Source: Massariosphaeria phaeospora (taxonomy: Eukaryota; Ascomycota; Dothideomycetes; Pleosporales). From it: a stretch of 64,000 nt of DNA. A model generated the notes under the pieces. It did no database searches. It was not told the origin of the DNA and saw only the letters and a program-made list of their open reading frames with translations. The stretch spans positions 868,001 to 932,000 of the forward strand of contig JAADJZ010000003.1 in the NCBI GenBank assembly GCA_011032825.1, given 5' to 3'. How positions within the stretch are numbered: position 1 is the stretch's first letter; each line of letters opens with the position of its first letter. A program made the position numbers and the translations under genes. Of the stretch, positions 53,952-64,000 are shown in pieces.

Positions 53952-55059
53952 ATGGGCTTCATCACCTCATTTGTACAGTCCTTCAGACGGCAAGCTGCTG
54001 TCAACCGACGCCTTCTCCTGACGCTCAGCGCTGTGCCAATCTTCGCCGGCCTCTATCTTTCCTGGGGTCGCTACCGCTCGCTGAAATCAGACAAGCACTC
54101 CAAAAGTCGTTCGATACGATCAGAACCCACCAAGACCCCCAGCGCAGATGACCCAGTATCGGTCAATTACTTCCCGTCGCGCGAATGCAACTATGCATGT
54201 GGCTTCTGTTTCCACACTGATACCAGCCGGTTTATCCTCCCAATCGACAAAGCAAAGGAAGGACTTCGGTTACTGAAAGAGGCCGGCATGCTCAAACTCA
54301 ACATTGCCGGCGGAGAGCCATTTCTGCATCCCAAGTTTCTGAGCGAAGTACTGCGATATTGCAAGGAAGAGCTAAAAGTCGAGTATCAGCATTGTCAGCA
54401 ATGGAAGCAAGATTCGCGAGAAATTCCTTCGCGAGCATTGCCAGTGGCTGGACATCCTGGCCATCTCCTGCGATTCGTTCGATAGGGAGACCAACATCAA
54501 GATTGGCCGAGGACCGGACGGGAACAAGGACGGAGACAATGTGGCACAGCTGTTTCGCATCTCCGAGTGGTGTAAGAAGTACGGAATCAAGTTCAAGCTT
54601 AACACAGTCGTCAACATCTACAACTGGGACGAGGACATGGCCGCCCAGCTGGAGAAGCTGGCACCATTCCGGTGGAAAGTGTTCCAGTGTCTGATCGTCG
54701 CCGGCGAAAACGAAGATGAGACTCGTAAGCGAGACGCGAGGAAGTTTCTCATTACTGAGGAGCAGTGGCAGACGTTCTGCGAGCGGCACAAACATCTTGA
54801 CTGCTACGTACCAGAAGACAACAAATCCATGGCGAGCAGTTATCTGCTTCTGGACGAGGAGATGCGCTTTCTGGACAAAGGTGATGGCCCGATGAAGAAG
54901 AGCGACTCGATTCTTGATGTCGGGGTCAAGCCGGCTCTGAACCAAGTCTTCTGGGACAAGGAGTCCTTTGTGGATAGAGGTGGTATCTATGAATGGGGCA
55001 GGCCCGAGATGCAGGAGGGTGGCTGTGGTACCGGCGATAACAAGGAATTGGATTGGTGA
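53952..55059 (+). pseudogene. Viperin-like radical SAM enzyme, one frameshift
   Basis: Viperin (RSAD2) converts CTP to 3'-deoxy-3',4'-didehydro-CTP, a chain terminator, in animals; fungal and bacterial relatives make similar nucleotides. Seen: N-terminal hydrophobic helix (about residues 21-38), radical SAM cluster Cys in ECNYACGFCFHT (CxxxCxxC), AGMLKLNIAGGEPFLHPKF, then in the second frame SIVSNGSKIRE, LDILAISCDSFDRETN, IGRG, FRWKVFQCLIVAGEN, KSILDVGV-like DSILDVGVKPAL, and the C-terminal LDW. Both halves are fully open, but the frame changes within a four-A run (54374-54377): one A fewer would restore the family sequence. It may be a recent pseudogene, an assembly error or a tolerated shift. 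Divergent from a nucleotide kinase gene. Confidence 0.85.
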
Positions 55060-55545
55060 GAACTGACTCTAGAGGACAATCGGGAATATGATGGGGTACT
55101 CGGGTATCACATAAGAAACGACTGGATAGACACTCAAGGGGTTGGCAAAAACAGGTGTACCTACTCGATGAAAGAGCCACACTTTAGGTACGAGGCTCGA
55201 TCGTGGCGAAGTGTGTTGTAGATGGTTACTGGGTGGCATTGCAGAGTACGACACACATAAGAGTAGGATAAGGTGAGGAATAATGCGGTCTAGGTAATTG
55301 ATAGTGACTCTCTAAAACACACGTAGATAGTGCGAATACCCGCGGCGTTCCTCATCTGGTAAGTGCCTCGTATGCCATCGCGATGCCATGTGTAAGTATG
55401 TTTCCTCCTAAAAAGCCATATATAGCTCGAATAACGGAGGCGATGATAAGAATGCGACTGCTGATGGTGCTATAAGCACTCCGACGAGAAAGAATGAATA
55501 ACCGAGCTCCCTGGCGCGCCTCCTAACTCGATCTCCTGGATCGGT
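55060..55545. other. Intergenic, convergent 3' flanks
   Basis: 486 bp between the converging viperin-like and coiled-coil genes; nothing recognised. Confidence 0.4.
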
Positions 55546-56379
55546 CTATTCCTCCAGAAGGTGCTCCCAGTTGGCTTTCGACTCGCTGAACGTCTGATCC
55601 TCCAGTACGCCCTGGAACGCGACAACCGCTCCAGCGATCCCCGCTCCACCCTGCTCTTCCCCCTCGTCCTCGCTAGCACTCGCCTCCAGGGCATCAACAA
55701 GCCTCTCGCCTGCATTCTCCAACTCCTCGATCCGCTCGGTCGCCGCAGCAAGCGCCTCCAGAAGCGTAGTCTCCGTGTCCTCTCCTGACCCGCCACACAC
55801 ATGAGCCTTCATATGCGCCTTCAGCAACAAGTTCCTCTGCACGACCTTCCCCTTGGCGCGGTCGCTCTTCTTAAGCCGTGCGATCGAGCGCATCGCTTCG
55901 TCGAGCTGCCCGGCGAGTTTGTCGCGCACGGCCGCCACGCGCTTGAAGCTCGCGAAGAGCTGCTTGCCGGTCTTGACGGCATCTTGCAGGTGGTCGTCGA
56001 GGCTGATGTTCAGCGTGGTGAGGCGGTCGAGTTTCTTGTCTTGGGACTGGATGCAGTGTTCTGCGGCGGTGAGGGCGTGCTCGCGGGCGAGGGCTTCGGC
56101 GCGCCAGGAGTCGCGGTCGCGGCGGAGCCGCGCTGCGAGGGATTGCGTGGTGGAGAGCTCGGTGAGTAGGTCGAGAGGTTTCGATTTGGATTTGGATTTG
56201 GAGTTGAGGGTGGGGGTGACGGCTTCACTCGGTACAGATAAGGTTTGCGCCGGGGTAGAGAGGGAAGTCGCGGAGCCGGAGTCGGAGTCGGAGACGCCCC
56301 GAACGAAAAACCTCAAAATCTCTCTCTTGGAGTTGGACGAGTAGCTGCGTCGAAAAGTTGGGTTTGTTGGGGTGCCCAT
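55546..56379 (-). CDS. Hypothetical coiled-coil protein
   Basis: 277 aa, single exon, ATG at 56379 (MGTPTNPTFRRSYSSNSKRE). Not recognised. A Ser-rich N-terminus (about 70 residues, with a KSKSKSK tract) is followed by a long coiled coil (about residues 70-220: LRRDRDSWRAEALAREHALT, KKLDRLTTLNISLDDHLQDA) and an acidic region (ASEDEGEEQGG). Possibly structural or an adaptor. The frame continues upstream to 56619 without family support. Confidence 0.65.
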   Translation of the reverse strand: MGTPTNPTFRRSYSSNSKREILRFFVRGVSDSDSGSATSLSTPAQTLSVPSEAVTPTLNSKSKSKSKPLDLLTELSTTQSLAARLRRDRDSWRAEALAREHALTAAEHCIQSQDKKLDRLTTLNISLDDHLQDAVKTGKQLFASFKRVAAVRDKLAGQLDEAMRSIARLKKSDRAKGKVVQRNLLLKAHMKAHVCGGSGEDTETTLLEALAAATERIEELENAGERLVDALEASASEDEGEEQGGAGIAGAVVAFQGVLEDQTFSESKANWEHLLEE

Positions 56380-57152
56380 GTTGGTAGGTTTGTGGGTTAT
56401 GGATGGATAGATGAGAGGCGTAGAGGAACAGTAGTAAAATAGAGTCGTAAAATAGAGTGGTTGATACGCAGTTGTGGTGGATTGTGAGTCCGTCTGTATC
56501 TTGGGGTAAAAGCAAGCAGGTGAGACAAAGGCAGGTGAGAGCGCGGGTCGTGGACAAAAAACATTGTGTGAATGTGGGAAGCATTGTTGTGGCGGTGCGT
56601 GCCACACCGACACCCACAAAATGTACCACCCGCCCGTACCAGAATTAATTCATTACTAGTAAAAAGGCAGGATTTAGGCGATCCTCTTGACACGCTAAGA
56701 TCTTTTGGTAAAATCATCCCAGGGGTGTGCCGAGCCGCAGTGAAAGATCATCACAGACGAATGAGATAAAAATGCAAAAATTTAAAAAAGCTGGCACAGA
56801 CCGAGTTACCACAAAACGAAACACCCACTCAGCTCACGCTGAAAACAAATGAGGCTCTCCACAGCAAGTTTGAGCTTTTCGAAAACTTTCTCAGACCGAG
56901 TTACAGGCGCGTAGCCTTTCCAGTGGTTTGATGAAGGCACCCGAGTGGTAATGAAAATGAAAGGTAATCTGATGATCATTCATTAATCAAGTAAAGGTAG
57001 CTGCTACTGGCAAATCTTATAGTAGACATCAACCGTTGAATCTAATACCACCAGTCTATTAATGTACTCCAATGTGAGCTTCCCGCAAAGGTTTCCCGGT
57101 GCCCTGGGGAAATAGCGGCCAAAGCTAACAGATGAGCCTTCCATATGTTCTC
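56380..57152. other. Intergenic with copy 1 of a duplicated 85-bp segment
   Basis: 56812-56895 matches 58893-58978 (separate entries). Otherwise presumed promoter of the coiled-coil gene and 3' flank of the GPI-type gene. Confidence 0.5.
56812..56895 (+). repeat. Duplicated segment, copy 1
   Basis: Contains CACCCACTCAGCTCACGCTG, CAAATGAGGCTCTCC and CAGCAAGTTTGAGCTTTTCG, almost identical to 58893-58978 in direct orientation. One frame reads LTLKTNEALHSKFEL. Confidence 0.8.
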
Positions 57153-57934
57153 TCACAACGCGAGAGCTGCCGCGAGAATTCCTGCGGCGCCGCCAACAAA
57201 TGCTATGGCGCCGGTGGGAAGGGGGCCTGGAGCCGCGAGCCCGCTCTTCTCTCCCGCCGCAGGAGTGGTGCTTGCAGAGACAAGCGCCACAGTCTTGCCG
57301 GCTCGGAACGAGCTAAGATCCGCAGCGGTTAGGGTGTCAGTCTCAACGATGGATTTTGTGTCTGGCGGGTCTTTGCAGGTTACGGCCGTCGCTGTCGAGA
57401 TTGCGCCTTGCCAGTTACAGCTCCCCACAAATTTGAAATCGACATTTACGCCTGGGGCTTGAGTTTCGATAGAGATATGAACTGCCCAAGTTGAAGCGCC
57501 TTGGATCACTTCATAGGGGAAGCACGGGGTCTGCTCGGCCCGGCGAACTGGACCCTTTGAAGTTGGTGCAGGTATAGGAGTCATTTCTAGTGGTGGGAGA
57601 GATGATGCCTTGGATGTCCCCTGCGGTACTGACGAGGTCGCGACGGTTGAAGCTGGTCATATGTCAGATGTTAATTAGGATGAAGGAGCCGTCGAGTCTC
57701 ACCTCCGGCACTAGAGATTGAAGATGCGCTAGCCGTGTTTGAAGATGCACCACTTGAGGACGGTGGACAAACGTTTTGATATGTAGTGGCAGTTGCGTCT
57801 GTACCCTTCACGCTGAAGGTCTCGGGGCCATCATTGTCGACGGGAAAGGGCCAGTAAAGGGCAACCGATGACTGAGCGGCCGACTGGGCGGACACAGCGA
57901 CGCCGAACAGCATGAGGACCATGGCGACCATCAT
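57153..57934 (-). CDS. Probable GPI-anchored surface protein
   Basis: Exons 57934-57703 and 57652-57153 (intron GTGAGA...GACCAG) give 243 aa. It has a signal peptide (MMVAMVLMLFGVAVSAQS), a Ser-rich middle (SSSGASSNTASASSISSAG), a globular part with two Cys (PCFPYEVIQGASTWAVHI, FKFVGSCNWQGAI), and a C-terminal hydrophobic tail (GAIAFVGGAAGILAAALAL) after a small-residue stretch, which fits a GPI signal. No family recognised. It is flanked by the two copies of an 85-bp direct repeat. Confidence 0.75.
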
Positions 57935-58892
57935 GTTGGATAGATGGGCAGTACAATGTGGGTCGAGAGGTGTCGGGAAGTGGAGGACTGAGTGAAGAGT
58001 GAGTTCAAAAGCTGGACTAAATGTACCAAGGAGATTGGCGGGGCCGGAGTATGTGGGTGGAGGAGTTAACGGATCTTATACTAACAGTTACTAATAAGGG
58101 CGCCGGCTCAGCCCCGGCTTGTTTGCTGTGTTGCGGAGAGGTATCGGCGAGGCATCAGTGCGGGAGACTGAGAGAGATATATTTGGAGCCGTAGTTGTGT
58201 TGGGAGACCATATATGTACTCGGGCTAGTCCCAAAGCAGCTACGGGCCCACACTCCTGGGCAGGCTGGGGCGGCGTAGTGAAGGTGATGCAGATGGAGGA
58301 CTGCCATGTGCCACAGCATGCGAGCTCTGCGCAGCACCAGGTCCGCGCGTTGGCAGCTCAGCCGGCCCCAGGAACTGGTGATTGCATAGCATGAGTCCGT
58401 TGGTTCTACAGCGCCCAGTCGTGGGGTGGGGTCGGTGAGTGCGTTCGGGGTTTGCAGCGACGCTACGTTGCGGCGTGCATTTTAGCTTCGAGCTTTGCAG
58501 GGACTGTGTCGGGTAGTATGATGTGACGGCAAAGCGGGTGCATTTGCAGCTTTGGGGCGCCCAGGTGAACGTCAAAGCACGTGTGCAGTGTGCCGCCCGT
58601 GCACGCGGGTTCCGGCCCCTGTGGGGTCGAGCGCATGAGACGACCGCCCATGGTGATCTGAGATTCGCAATCAGCAGATACAGCTCCTGTGCGCTCGACG
58701 ATGGCGGCGCGTACCGGGCGGGCAGTGACCGAATGCCCGAATCATAATGTTGGGAGAGAGAATGTGAGTGTGTGTGAAGTGAGAAGACAAGATGCAGTCC
58801 AGGTAACTTGCGGAATAGCGCGCTCCACAAAATAGACAACGCGGCGCACGTTGCAAACGACGAACGACAAATACCGCAGCCGACCCGCATGC

Positions 58893-58978
58893 ACCCAAAA
58901 CGAACACCCACTCAGCTCACGCTGAATACAAATGAAGCTCTCCGCAGCAAGTTTGAGCTTTGCGAAAACTTTCTCTCC
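58893..58978 (+). repeat. Duplicated segment, copy 2
   Basis: CACCCACTCAGCTCACGCTG, CAAATGAAGCTCTCC and CAGCAAGTTTGAGCTTTGCG, about 90 percent identical to copy 1 by eye. Confidence 0.8.
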
Positions 58979-59749
58979 AACCCGCATGCGCAGCCGACTT
59001 CAGCTTCCTCATTTGCCCGACCTGCTAGCTTGGGGCCGGAACGTCACAAACACCAAACTGTCACGCGCTTTGGGCCGGTATCGGCATCGCACCACCAGCC
59101 AGAACGGACTTTCACCCGCCGACAGACCCATAATTCAGGTCGACCAGGACGCAGGTCCCGATTCGAAGGCCGACCTCTCCTGTCGCACAACCGTAAGCAG
59201 CCACCACGGCCCGGAACATTTGCTGCTGATATTTGCCAGCGGAACAACCATACTCGGCTCTCCCTGGACCCCAATAATTATATCCCGCCAGAGCTATCCG
59301 CTACCATCATGCCCGTCACCATCATGCCCGTCGCCATGCTTGCGGAAGGTAATCATCTGTGATGATGGTGTGCCAGGGAGTCTGTCGCCCTCAGCCGGTT
59401 TCGAGTTTCAAGACCAGAGTTACGGTCTTCATCAGAATTTCATTAGCTGTTCCATCACGGTGTGATCTTGGCTGCTTTATGCGGCGAAGCTTTGGTCAAC
59501 AATCGACGTCGGATACGTCTACAGCACATTCTCTGAATGGGGATTTCTCATACAGCGGCATCTGATCTGCGTACACGAGCAATGCATGGCACTCTTAGGA
59601 CTTGCCCATGCTCCACTGCAATCTAAGATAGCAGGCAACCTGCCTCGTTTGGCTGCCATGCGTACCCATGATGTCTCCCCCGGATGCTACTTCGGAACTC
59701 AGCAGAGTGGGTTCTAGTTGAGGGACATTATGCAAGAGAAGGGATTGCA

Positions 59750-59770
59750 ACGGGTCCAGTGGACCCGTTG
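59750..59770. promoter_or_regulatory. Perfect 10-bp inverted repeat with 1-nt centre
   Basis: Arms AACGGGTCCA and TGGACCCGTT with a single G between. It lies about 100 bp before a TATAAAG box and 300 bp before the DUF7029-type gene, so it could be a dimeric transcription factor site. Confidence 0.45.
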
Positions 59771-60066
59771 GGACTTCTGGCCGCCCCTGCTAGTTAGAAG
59801 TACTCTGTTGGGGTTTTACGGTACTCACGGCTGAAGAGCCTAACTCTCGATTGTATAAAGAGGCCTTATTCCACCTTGCACATCTACTATCATTTCCCTT
59901 CAGCTTCTCTTCTTCGTTCGGTGGCGACGAAGTCCTGTCAGTCTTTTCTCCAAGTCACTCTTTGCCGTAAACACCACGCTCTTATACGTGCCTTGATTTG
60001 GCCCTTACATTCGCTACCTGATATATTCCTCAACTATTGTCGAGATTACCAGACAGCACCAGCATC

Positions 60067-61951
60067 ATGTTCTTTAACACTCGCAGCCTGACCTCTGTGG
60101 CTCTGTTTTCCACTCTTGCCCTGCAAGCTTGTGCGCATCCCAGTCCTATCGAACTCAAGCCTATCTCTGGACCATCGACTCTTCGTCCTGGTCGGCCTCT
60201 TCGACGCAATGGCGGCCCTCCTCCTCTGGAACTTGTTCCCATCTCAGATCCAGGAGTTCTTACTCATGGTCGCTCTCTGAAGCGTGAAGTGCCTGGCAAT
60301 GAAGTCTTCGATCCGGCCAATCAAGCTAATTTTTTCTGGGGGGCATATGGTAAGCTCACACACCCAAACGATGATCTATTACTGATTTGAGTCAGCTGGC
60401 GACACCATCTACGTAGCAAACTTGACTCTTGAGAACCCCGGCGACGACGAGTACATCCTGCCTCTCCAGAATTTCGCCAAACGAGTCAAGGCCTTGAACT
60501 GCGGCGATGACAACATCCCTATGGCCATCGAGTTCAGCGACAAGGAATCTTTCGATCATGCGAAAGCTATGTGGTCGTGGGTGGACGAGAAAGACATAAA
60601 TCACTTTACACTTGTGACTGAGCCCAATCAATGTCACGATGGCGACAATCGAAGCCCATACCTTGTCGAGTCCATCCAATTCGACGACGCCAATCTCAAG
60701 GCCATCGTCAAAGCCGACGAAAAAGAATGGTCTGAGATGGCACACACCTTCCGTTTGCAAGTCAATCATGAGTTTGTTGAGCCCTCAACCGCCGACGTCA
60801 CCCATCCTCACCTAACACGCCGTGGTAAGGAAGGAAAGCCGTTCGATATCACCACATCTTTCAATGGCGAGCTCTTCAAGTTCGGCAATGATTCCGGGGA
60901 GACCACAGGCCTCGAACTCACTGCCAATGCTGAAGTTGCACTTCGTGGAAAGATCATCGCTGACTTCGATATTGACGTTGGGTTTTTCAAGATCAAGTCT
61001 GCGAAACTCACCATACGTCCACAGGATGTGTCTGTAGACTTCCTCCTCTCCTTGAACGCCGCCGGAAAGCTCGGCAAGAAGTTCGAGTACACTGCCGCCG
61101 AGATCGAGATCCCAATAAGCGGCTTTTCTATTTTCAAAGTACTAGAGATCGGTCCCCAGGTCAACATGGGTATCAACTTTGCATCTTCGGCGATAGAGGG
61201 TCACGCAAGCATCAAGGCGGGTGCCCGTGCCAAGATCAACAATGCGGCGTTTGTCGACGTGAACATGGCAGACGGCCACGACAACAAGATTGAAGGCTGG
61301 AAGCCGGACACTGAGCCAATTGCTCCTGAGATCAGCGCTGAAATTGGGGCAAATGTGCGCGCTTGGGCAGAAATAGCCGTCCAATTTGAAGCCTCAGCAT
61401 TCGATAAGTGGGGTTTCGAAGCCGGAATCGCCGCTCAACTACCCTATTTCCAAGCCGAGATTTCCGCCAAAACCAGCAGCTCGGGCGTGTGCGACGGCAA
61501 CAAGATTGTTGGCGTCGAAGCAAAGGCCGAAGTGGGTCTAAACGTCAATCTCAACGCCGGCAAGATCAACGAAGCGCCCATGTTCGAGCAAGTTCTCTAC
61601 GACACTGCCTGGCCGCTTTTCTCGACGTGCATGGGTCTCGGCAGCAAGGAAGTTGAGACGAAACTTCCCGATAGTCCCCTTCCTCCCGTTCGGACGACCA
61701 AGTCTAACACGTCGGACAATTCGCCCCCAACGTCCAAAGCGGCCAGTGGTACACCGGCCCCTACGTCGAATTCTCCCGTGCCCTCGACTAATACTCCGAG
61801 TCAGACAACCCCAATGGCTACCACTACCACAATGCCTCCTGGTGTACCTCCTCCCATCGCAACCGCTTCTAAGGGGTACCCAGTAGTCAGTGCTAACTCG
61901 ACTCTCCCAAAGATCAGATGGATGAAGAGAAGGGATGTGACATTGAACTGA
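60067..61951 (+). CDS. Secreted DUF7029-type protein with Ser/Thr/Pro tail
   Basis: Exons 60067-60349 and 60396-61951 (intron GTAAGC...GTCAG) give 612 aa. It has a signal peptide (MFFNTRSLTSVALFSTLALQ), a Pro-rich propeptide-like stretch with two similar halves (ELKPISGPSTL... and ELVPISDPGVL...), then a domain I recognise as DUF7029 (DTIYVANLTLENPGDDEYIL, HAKAMWSWVDEKDINHFTLV). A Lys-Arg-Arg-like site (LTRRGKEGKPFDIT) precedes a large beta-rich domain (about residues 240-500, similar to the partner domain usually found with DUF7029). The tail is Ser/Thr/Pro-rich. Function unknown; the family is common in filamentous fungi. A perfect palindrome lies upstream. Confidence 0.8.
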
Positions 61952-62374
61952 GCTGAGTAGCTTGTATGGGTTGAGCGAACATTGGTGAAGAACGTGCTGG
62001 ACTTTCTTGACATTATTATAATTCTTGTTTTTAGTTTTTAGTGAGGGGGATTTCTATTACGGGCATGTATTGAGTACACAAGGCGCTAGGTTAATGATTG
62101 GAAAGAGGGGAAATCGTTGGTATACTCATGTACTATCGCATGCTCGGTTGCTGTACCCTTGTTGTTCCTGTTCTAGTAAGCGGCAAGTGACATCCAAGTC
62201 ACAGACAATGTCTCAGTTATGAAGCTCTAGAACTGATGTTGACACTCGGAAGGTACGTTTCACATGTGTTCAGGCAGACTCTGAGAAAATATACTACATC
62301 TGAGCATGTATCCGTTGTTGGTGATTGGAAGCTATGTACATCTTGAGCAACATATACCCTTATTCACGGGTCGC
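61952..62374. other. Intergenic, convergent 3' flanks
   Basis: 423 bp between the converging DUF7029-type and GH10 genes; nothing recognised. Confidence 0.4.
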
Positions 62375-63618
62375 CTATGCCGCTGCGTTGATCGCATTCA
62401 AGAAGGAAGTATAAGCTGGTTTCTTCTGGTAGTTATCCGTCCAGAGTAGAGCAGAACCTTCGCCCGAGAAGGTCTGCGGCACCCACGAGTACTTATCAGA
62501 TACACCCTGTAAATGCATTAGTCACCGCATTGATGTACTGGCGTAAAAATACGACGACGAATGGAAAGAGTCTGAACTTACCCAGATAGTCATACCCACA
62601 CATCGCTGGACGTTCATGCAGCTCTGCGCAACGCGTGCCCAAGCATCGGCCTGCGCTTGCAACTTCTGCGTGCTGGTCGGCGTCTTCATGCGGATATCGA
62701 GCTCCGTGTATGCAACATCAACGTTCAGATCGGCGTAGTCCTGTAGCGTTTTGGTCAAGACCTCAGTGCTTGGGGTGATGATAGACTGGGTGCCAGTGGG
62801 CTCGGACGTGAGATGGCCCTGTAGGCCAACGCCGTCAATCTTCACGCCCCATGACTGCACGAGCTTGACGATACGAAGAGCGCCCTGGTGCTTGGCATCG
62901 CCGTACTCGAGGTTGTAGTCGTTGTAGTAGAGCTTAGCGGCGGGGTCGGCGGCGGCGGCGATGCGGAAGGCGATGGGGAGGTATTGCTCGCCGATGACGC
63001 GGAGGAAGACGTTGTCGCGATTGGTTCCGTCTTCATTCAGTGCTGTTTGTTTCACGGTCAGCAGTCCATACCTGGTCTGCTCAGTGAGTGTACGAACCTT
63101 CATTTACCACGTCCCAGTGCGTGCACTTTCCCTTATATCTTCCCATGACCGTGTTGATGTGGTTAGTCATGACGCTCATCAAGGTGGCGTTTGAGTTGAT
63201 TTGGTTTACCCAGCTCGGCAACTGTGAGTACCAAACCAAAGTATGACAGCGGAGCTGTTTGTTGTTTTGGGTAGCAAAGTTGGCAACCTGGTCTGCTCCA
63301 CTGAAGCTGAACTGGCCGCGCGAAGGCTCAGTTGCATCCCTATCAAGACGTATATTAGACGCTGTAAAACCTAAGGAGTATATACTCTTACCATTTCATA
63401 GAATTTTCAGGAGTAATCGATCCGAATTCAGCACCCTTGATAAGGTTCTGCTCACTGTTGTCGTTTCGGATGGTCAGCGAAGTACCGATGTATTGACGTC
63501 CTTTGGCGACGATGGCGGCATTGAGGGTAGCGGCTTGACGAGCTTCTAGGTCAACGACAGGAACAGCGGAAACGCTGCTGGCGAGCGCCAGGGCGCTGGT
63601 GAGAGCGCTGAACAACAT
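62375..63618 (-). CDS. GH10 endo-1,4-beta-xylanase
   Basis: Secreted enzyme cutting xylan backbones. Exons (minus) 63618-63392, 63339-63098, 63042-62582 and 62506-62375 give 353 aa. It has a signal peptide ([18 protein letters not shown]), then the barrel: [56 protein letters not shown] with the acid/base Glu, [27 protein letters not shown] with the nucleophile Glu, [14 protein letters not shown] and [13 protein letters not shown]. There is no CBM1. Introns: GTAAGA, GTTCGT, GTAAGT donors. All key residues are present. Convergent with the DUF7029-type gene. Confidence 0.95.
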
Positions 63619-64000
63619 GTCGACGGTCTATGTTGTACTGGAGCACGTTAGTGATGAACTGGGAATCCACATGGGACTTGATGATCTCTATTTATTTGAT
63701 CCAGAATCTGGAAACAGAAGTGAGTGAAACCCCGGTTTATTCGGTCCACTCCGAAATAACCGTCTTGACTTTGTCAGTCAGAGTGGTTCAACGCACGCTA
63801 TTCACGCCCGGGCTCTGTGGAAATGAAAGAACGGGTTCACGACCATCACAGCCAATATGAAGTACCATCAAAGCACTTAAGTATATTGCACTCGATCCCC
63901 GATCCATAGTTCCCGGGTCTCCGGACCTGAGAAATGGTGTGTGGTTGGTGTGTCGGTTTACCCTTTTATCCGTTCGAGAGCTTGGCTCGCCCAGACTCCA
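63619..64000. promoter_or_regulatory. GH10 xylanase upstream region
   Basis: Region upstream of the minus-strand xylanase, cut by the window end. I do not see a clear GGCTAA (XlnR-type) site in the visible 380 bp. Confidence 0.4.

Larger units (their letters stand above)
57935..60066. other. Intergenic, 2.1 kb, no supportable gene
   Basis: It holds the second copy of the 85-bp duplicated segment (58893-58978), a perfect palindrome at 59750-59770 and a TATAAAG box at 59855, about 210 bp before the next start codon. Frames of about 180-220 codons on both strands lack domains. Confidence 0.5.

Noticed and set aside
58240..59362. Long frames on both strands (184-223 codons)
   Set aside because: They overlap each other and a duplicated non-coding segment; no good start or domain.

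Overview
The window is nuclear DNA of a filamentous ascomycete (Pezizomycotina, most likely a plant-associated Dothideomycete; the class is inferred from gene content). Genes are short-intron eukaryotic genes (about 35-130 nt GT-AG introns with CTAAC/CTGAC branch sites), there is an intron-bearing tRNA-Asn, and many products are secreted fungal enzymes or surface proteins. Exon limits were worked out by hand from reading frame, splice consensus and family conservation. There are no transcript data.

Layout. 1-8.5 kb holds housekeeping genes: ATG9 (3' end cut by the window start) divergent from COG6, a BolA-like gene divergent from a NIF3-like gene, an intron-containing tRNA-Asn, and RPL30 with an 11-nt micro-exon. 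9-14.7 kb is accessory: an RGG/Q-rich repeat protein, a coiled-coil ORF broken by three stops, an acidic repeat ORF and a CorA-like membrane protein. 14.9-18.4 kb is an array of about twelve units of roughly 270 bp, each with a TATATAAG box, a CT-rich leader and, in most units, an ATG 89-91 nt after the TATA box that opens a tiny ORF. 18.7-23.2 kb holds the GH47 mannosidase gene, an unknown gene and a DUF8021 secreted protein. 24.4-26.8 kb is accessory again (RGRGN-motif protein and a broken coiled-coil repeat gene).

28-48 kb is rich in extracellular functions: a Ser/Thr-rich Cys-domain surface protein, a cyanovirin-N-homology protein, a Gfo/Idh/MocA oxidoreductase, a SAM-HMG-fungal transcription factor fusion, an AA9 LPMO with CBM1 whose first intron appears to be AT-AC, a secreted alpha/beta hydrolase, and a BAS2-like secreted protein with three Cys-rich modules joined by Ala/Asn and Ala/Asp linkers. 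49-56 kb holds two unknown genes, a CmcJ-like oxygenase and, divergently transcribed from one short promoter, a UMP-CMP-kinase-like gene and a viperin-like radical SAM gene that carries one frameshift. 57-64 kb holds a probable GPI protein, a DUF7029-type secreted protein and a GH10 xylanase.

The two most notable things are the TATA/tiny-ORF array and the viperin-nucleotide kinase pair. In animals viperin turns CTP into a chain-terminating nucleotide and lies next to a nucleotide kinase gene (CMPK2), so the fungal pair may be the same kind of module. Secreted cellulose- and xylan-active enzymes plus a BAS2-like candidate effector fit a life on or in plants.
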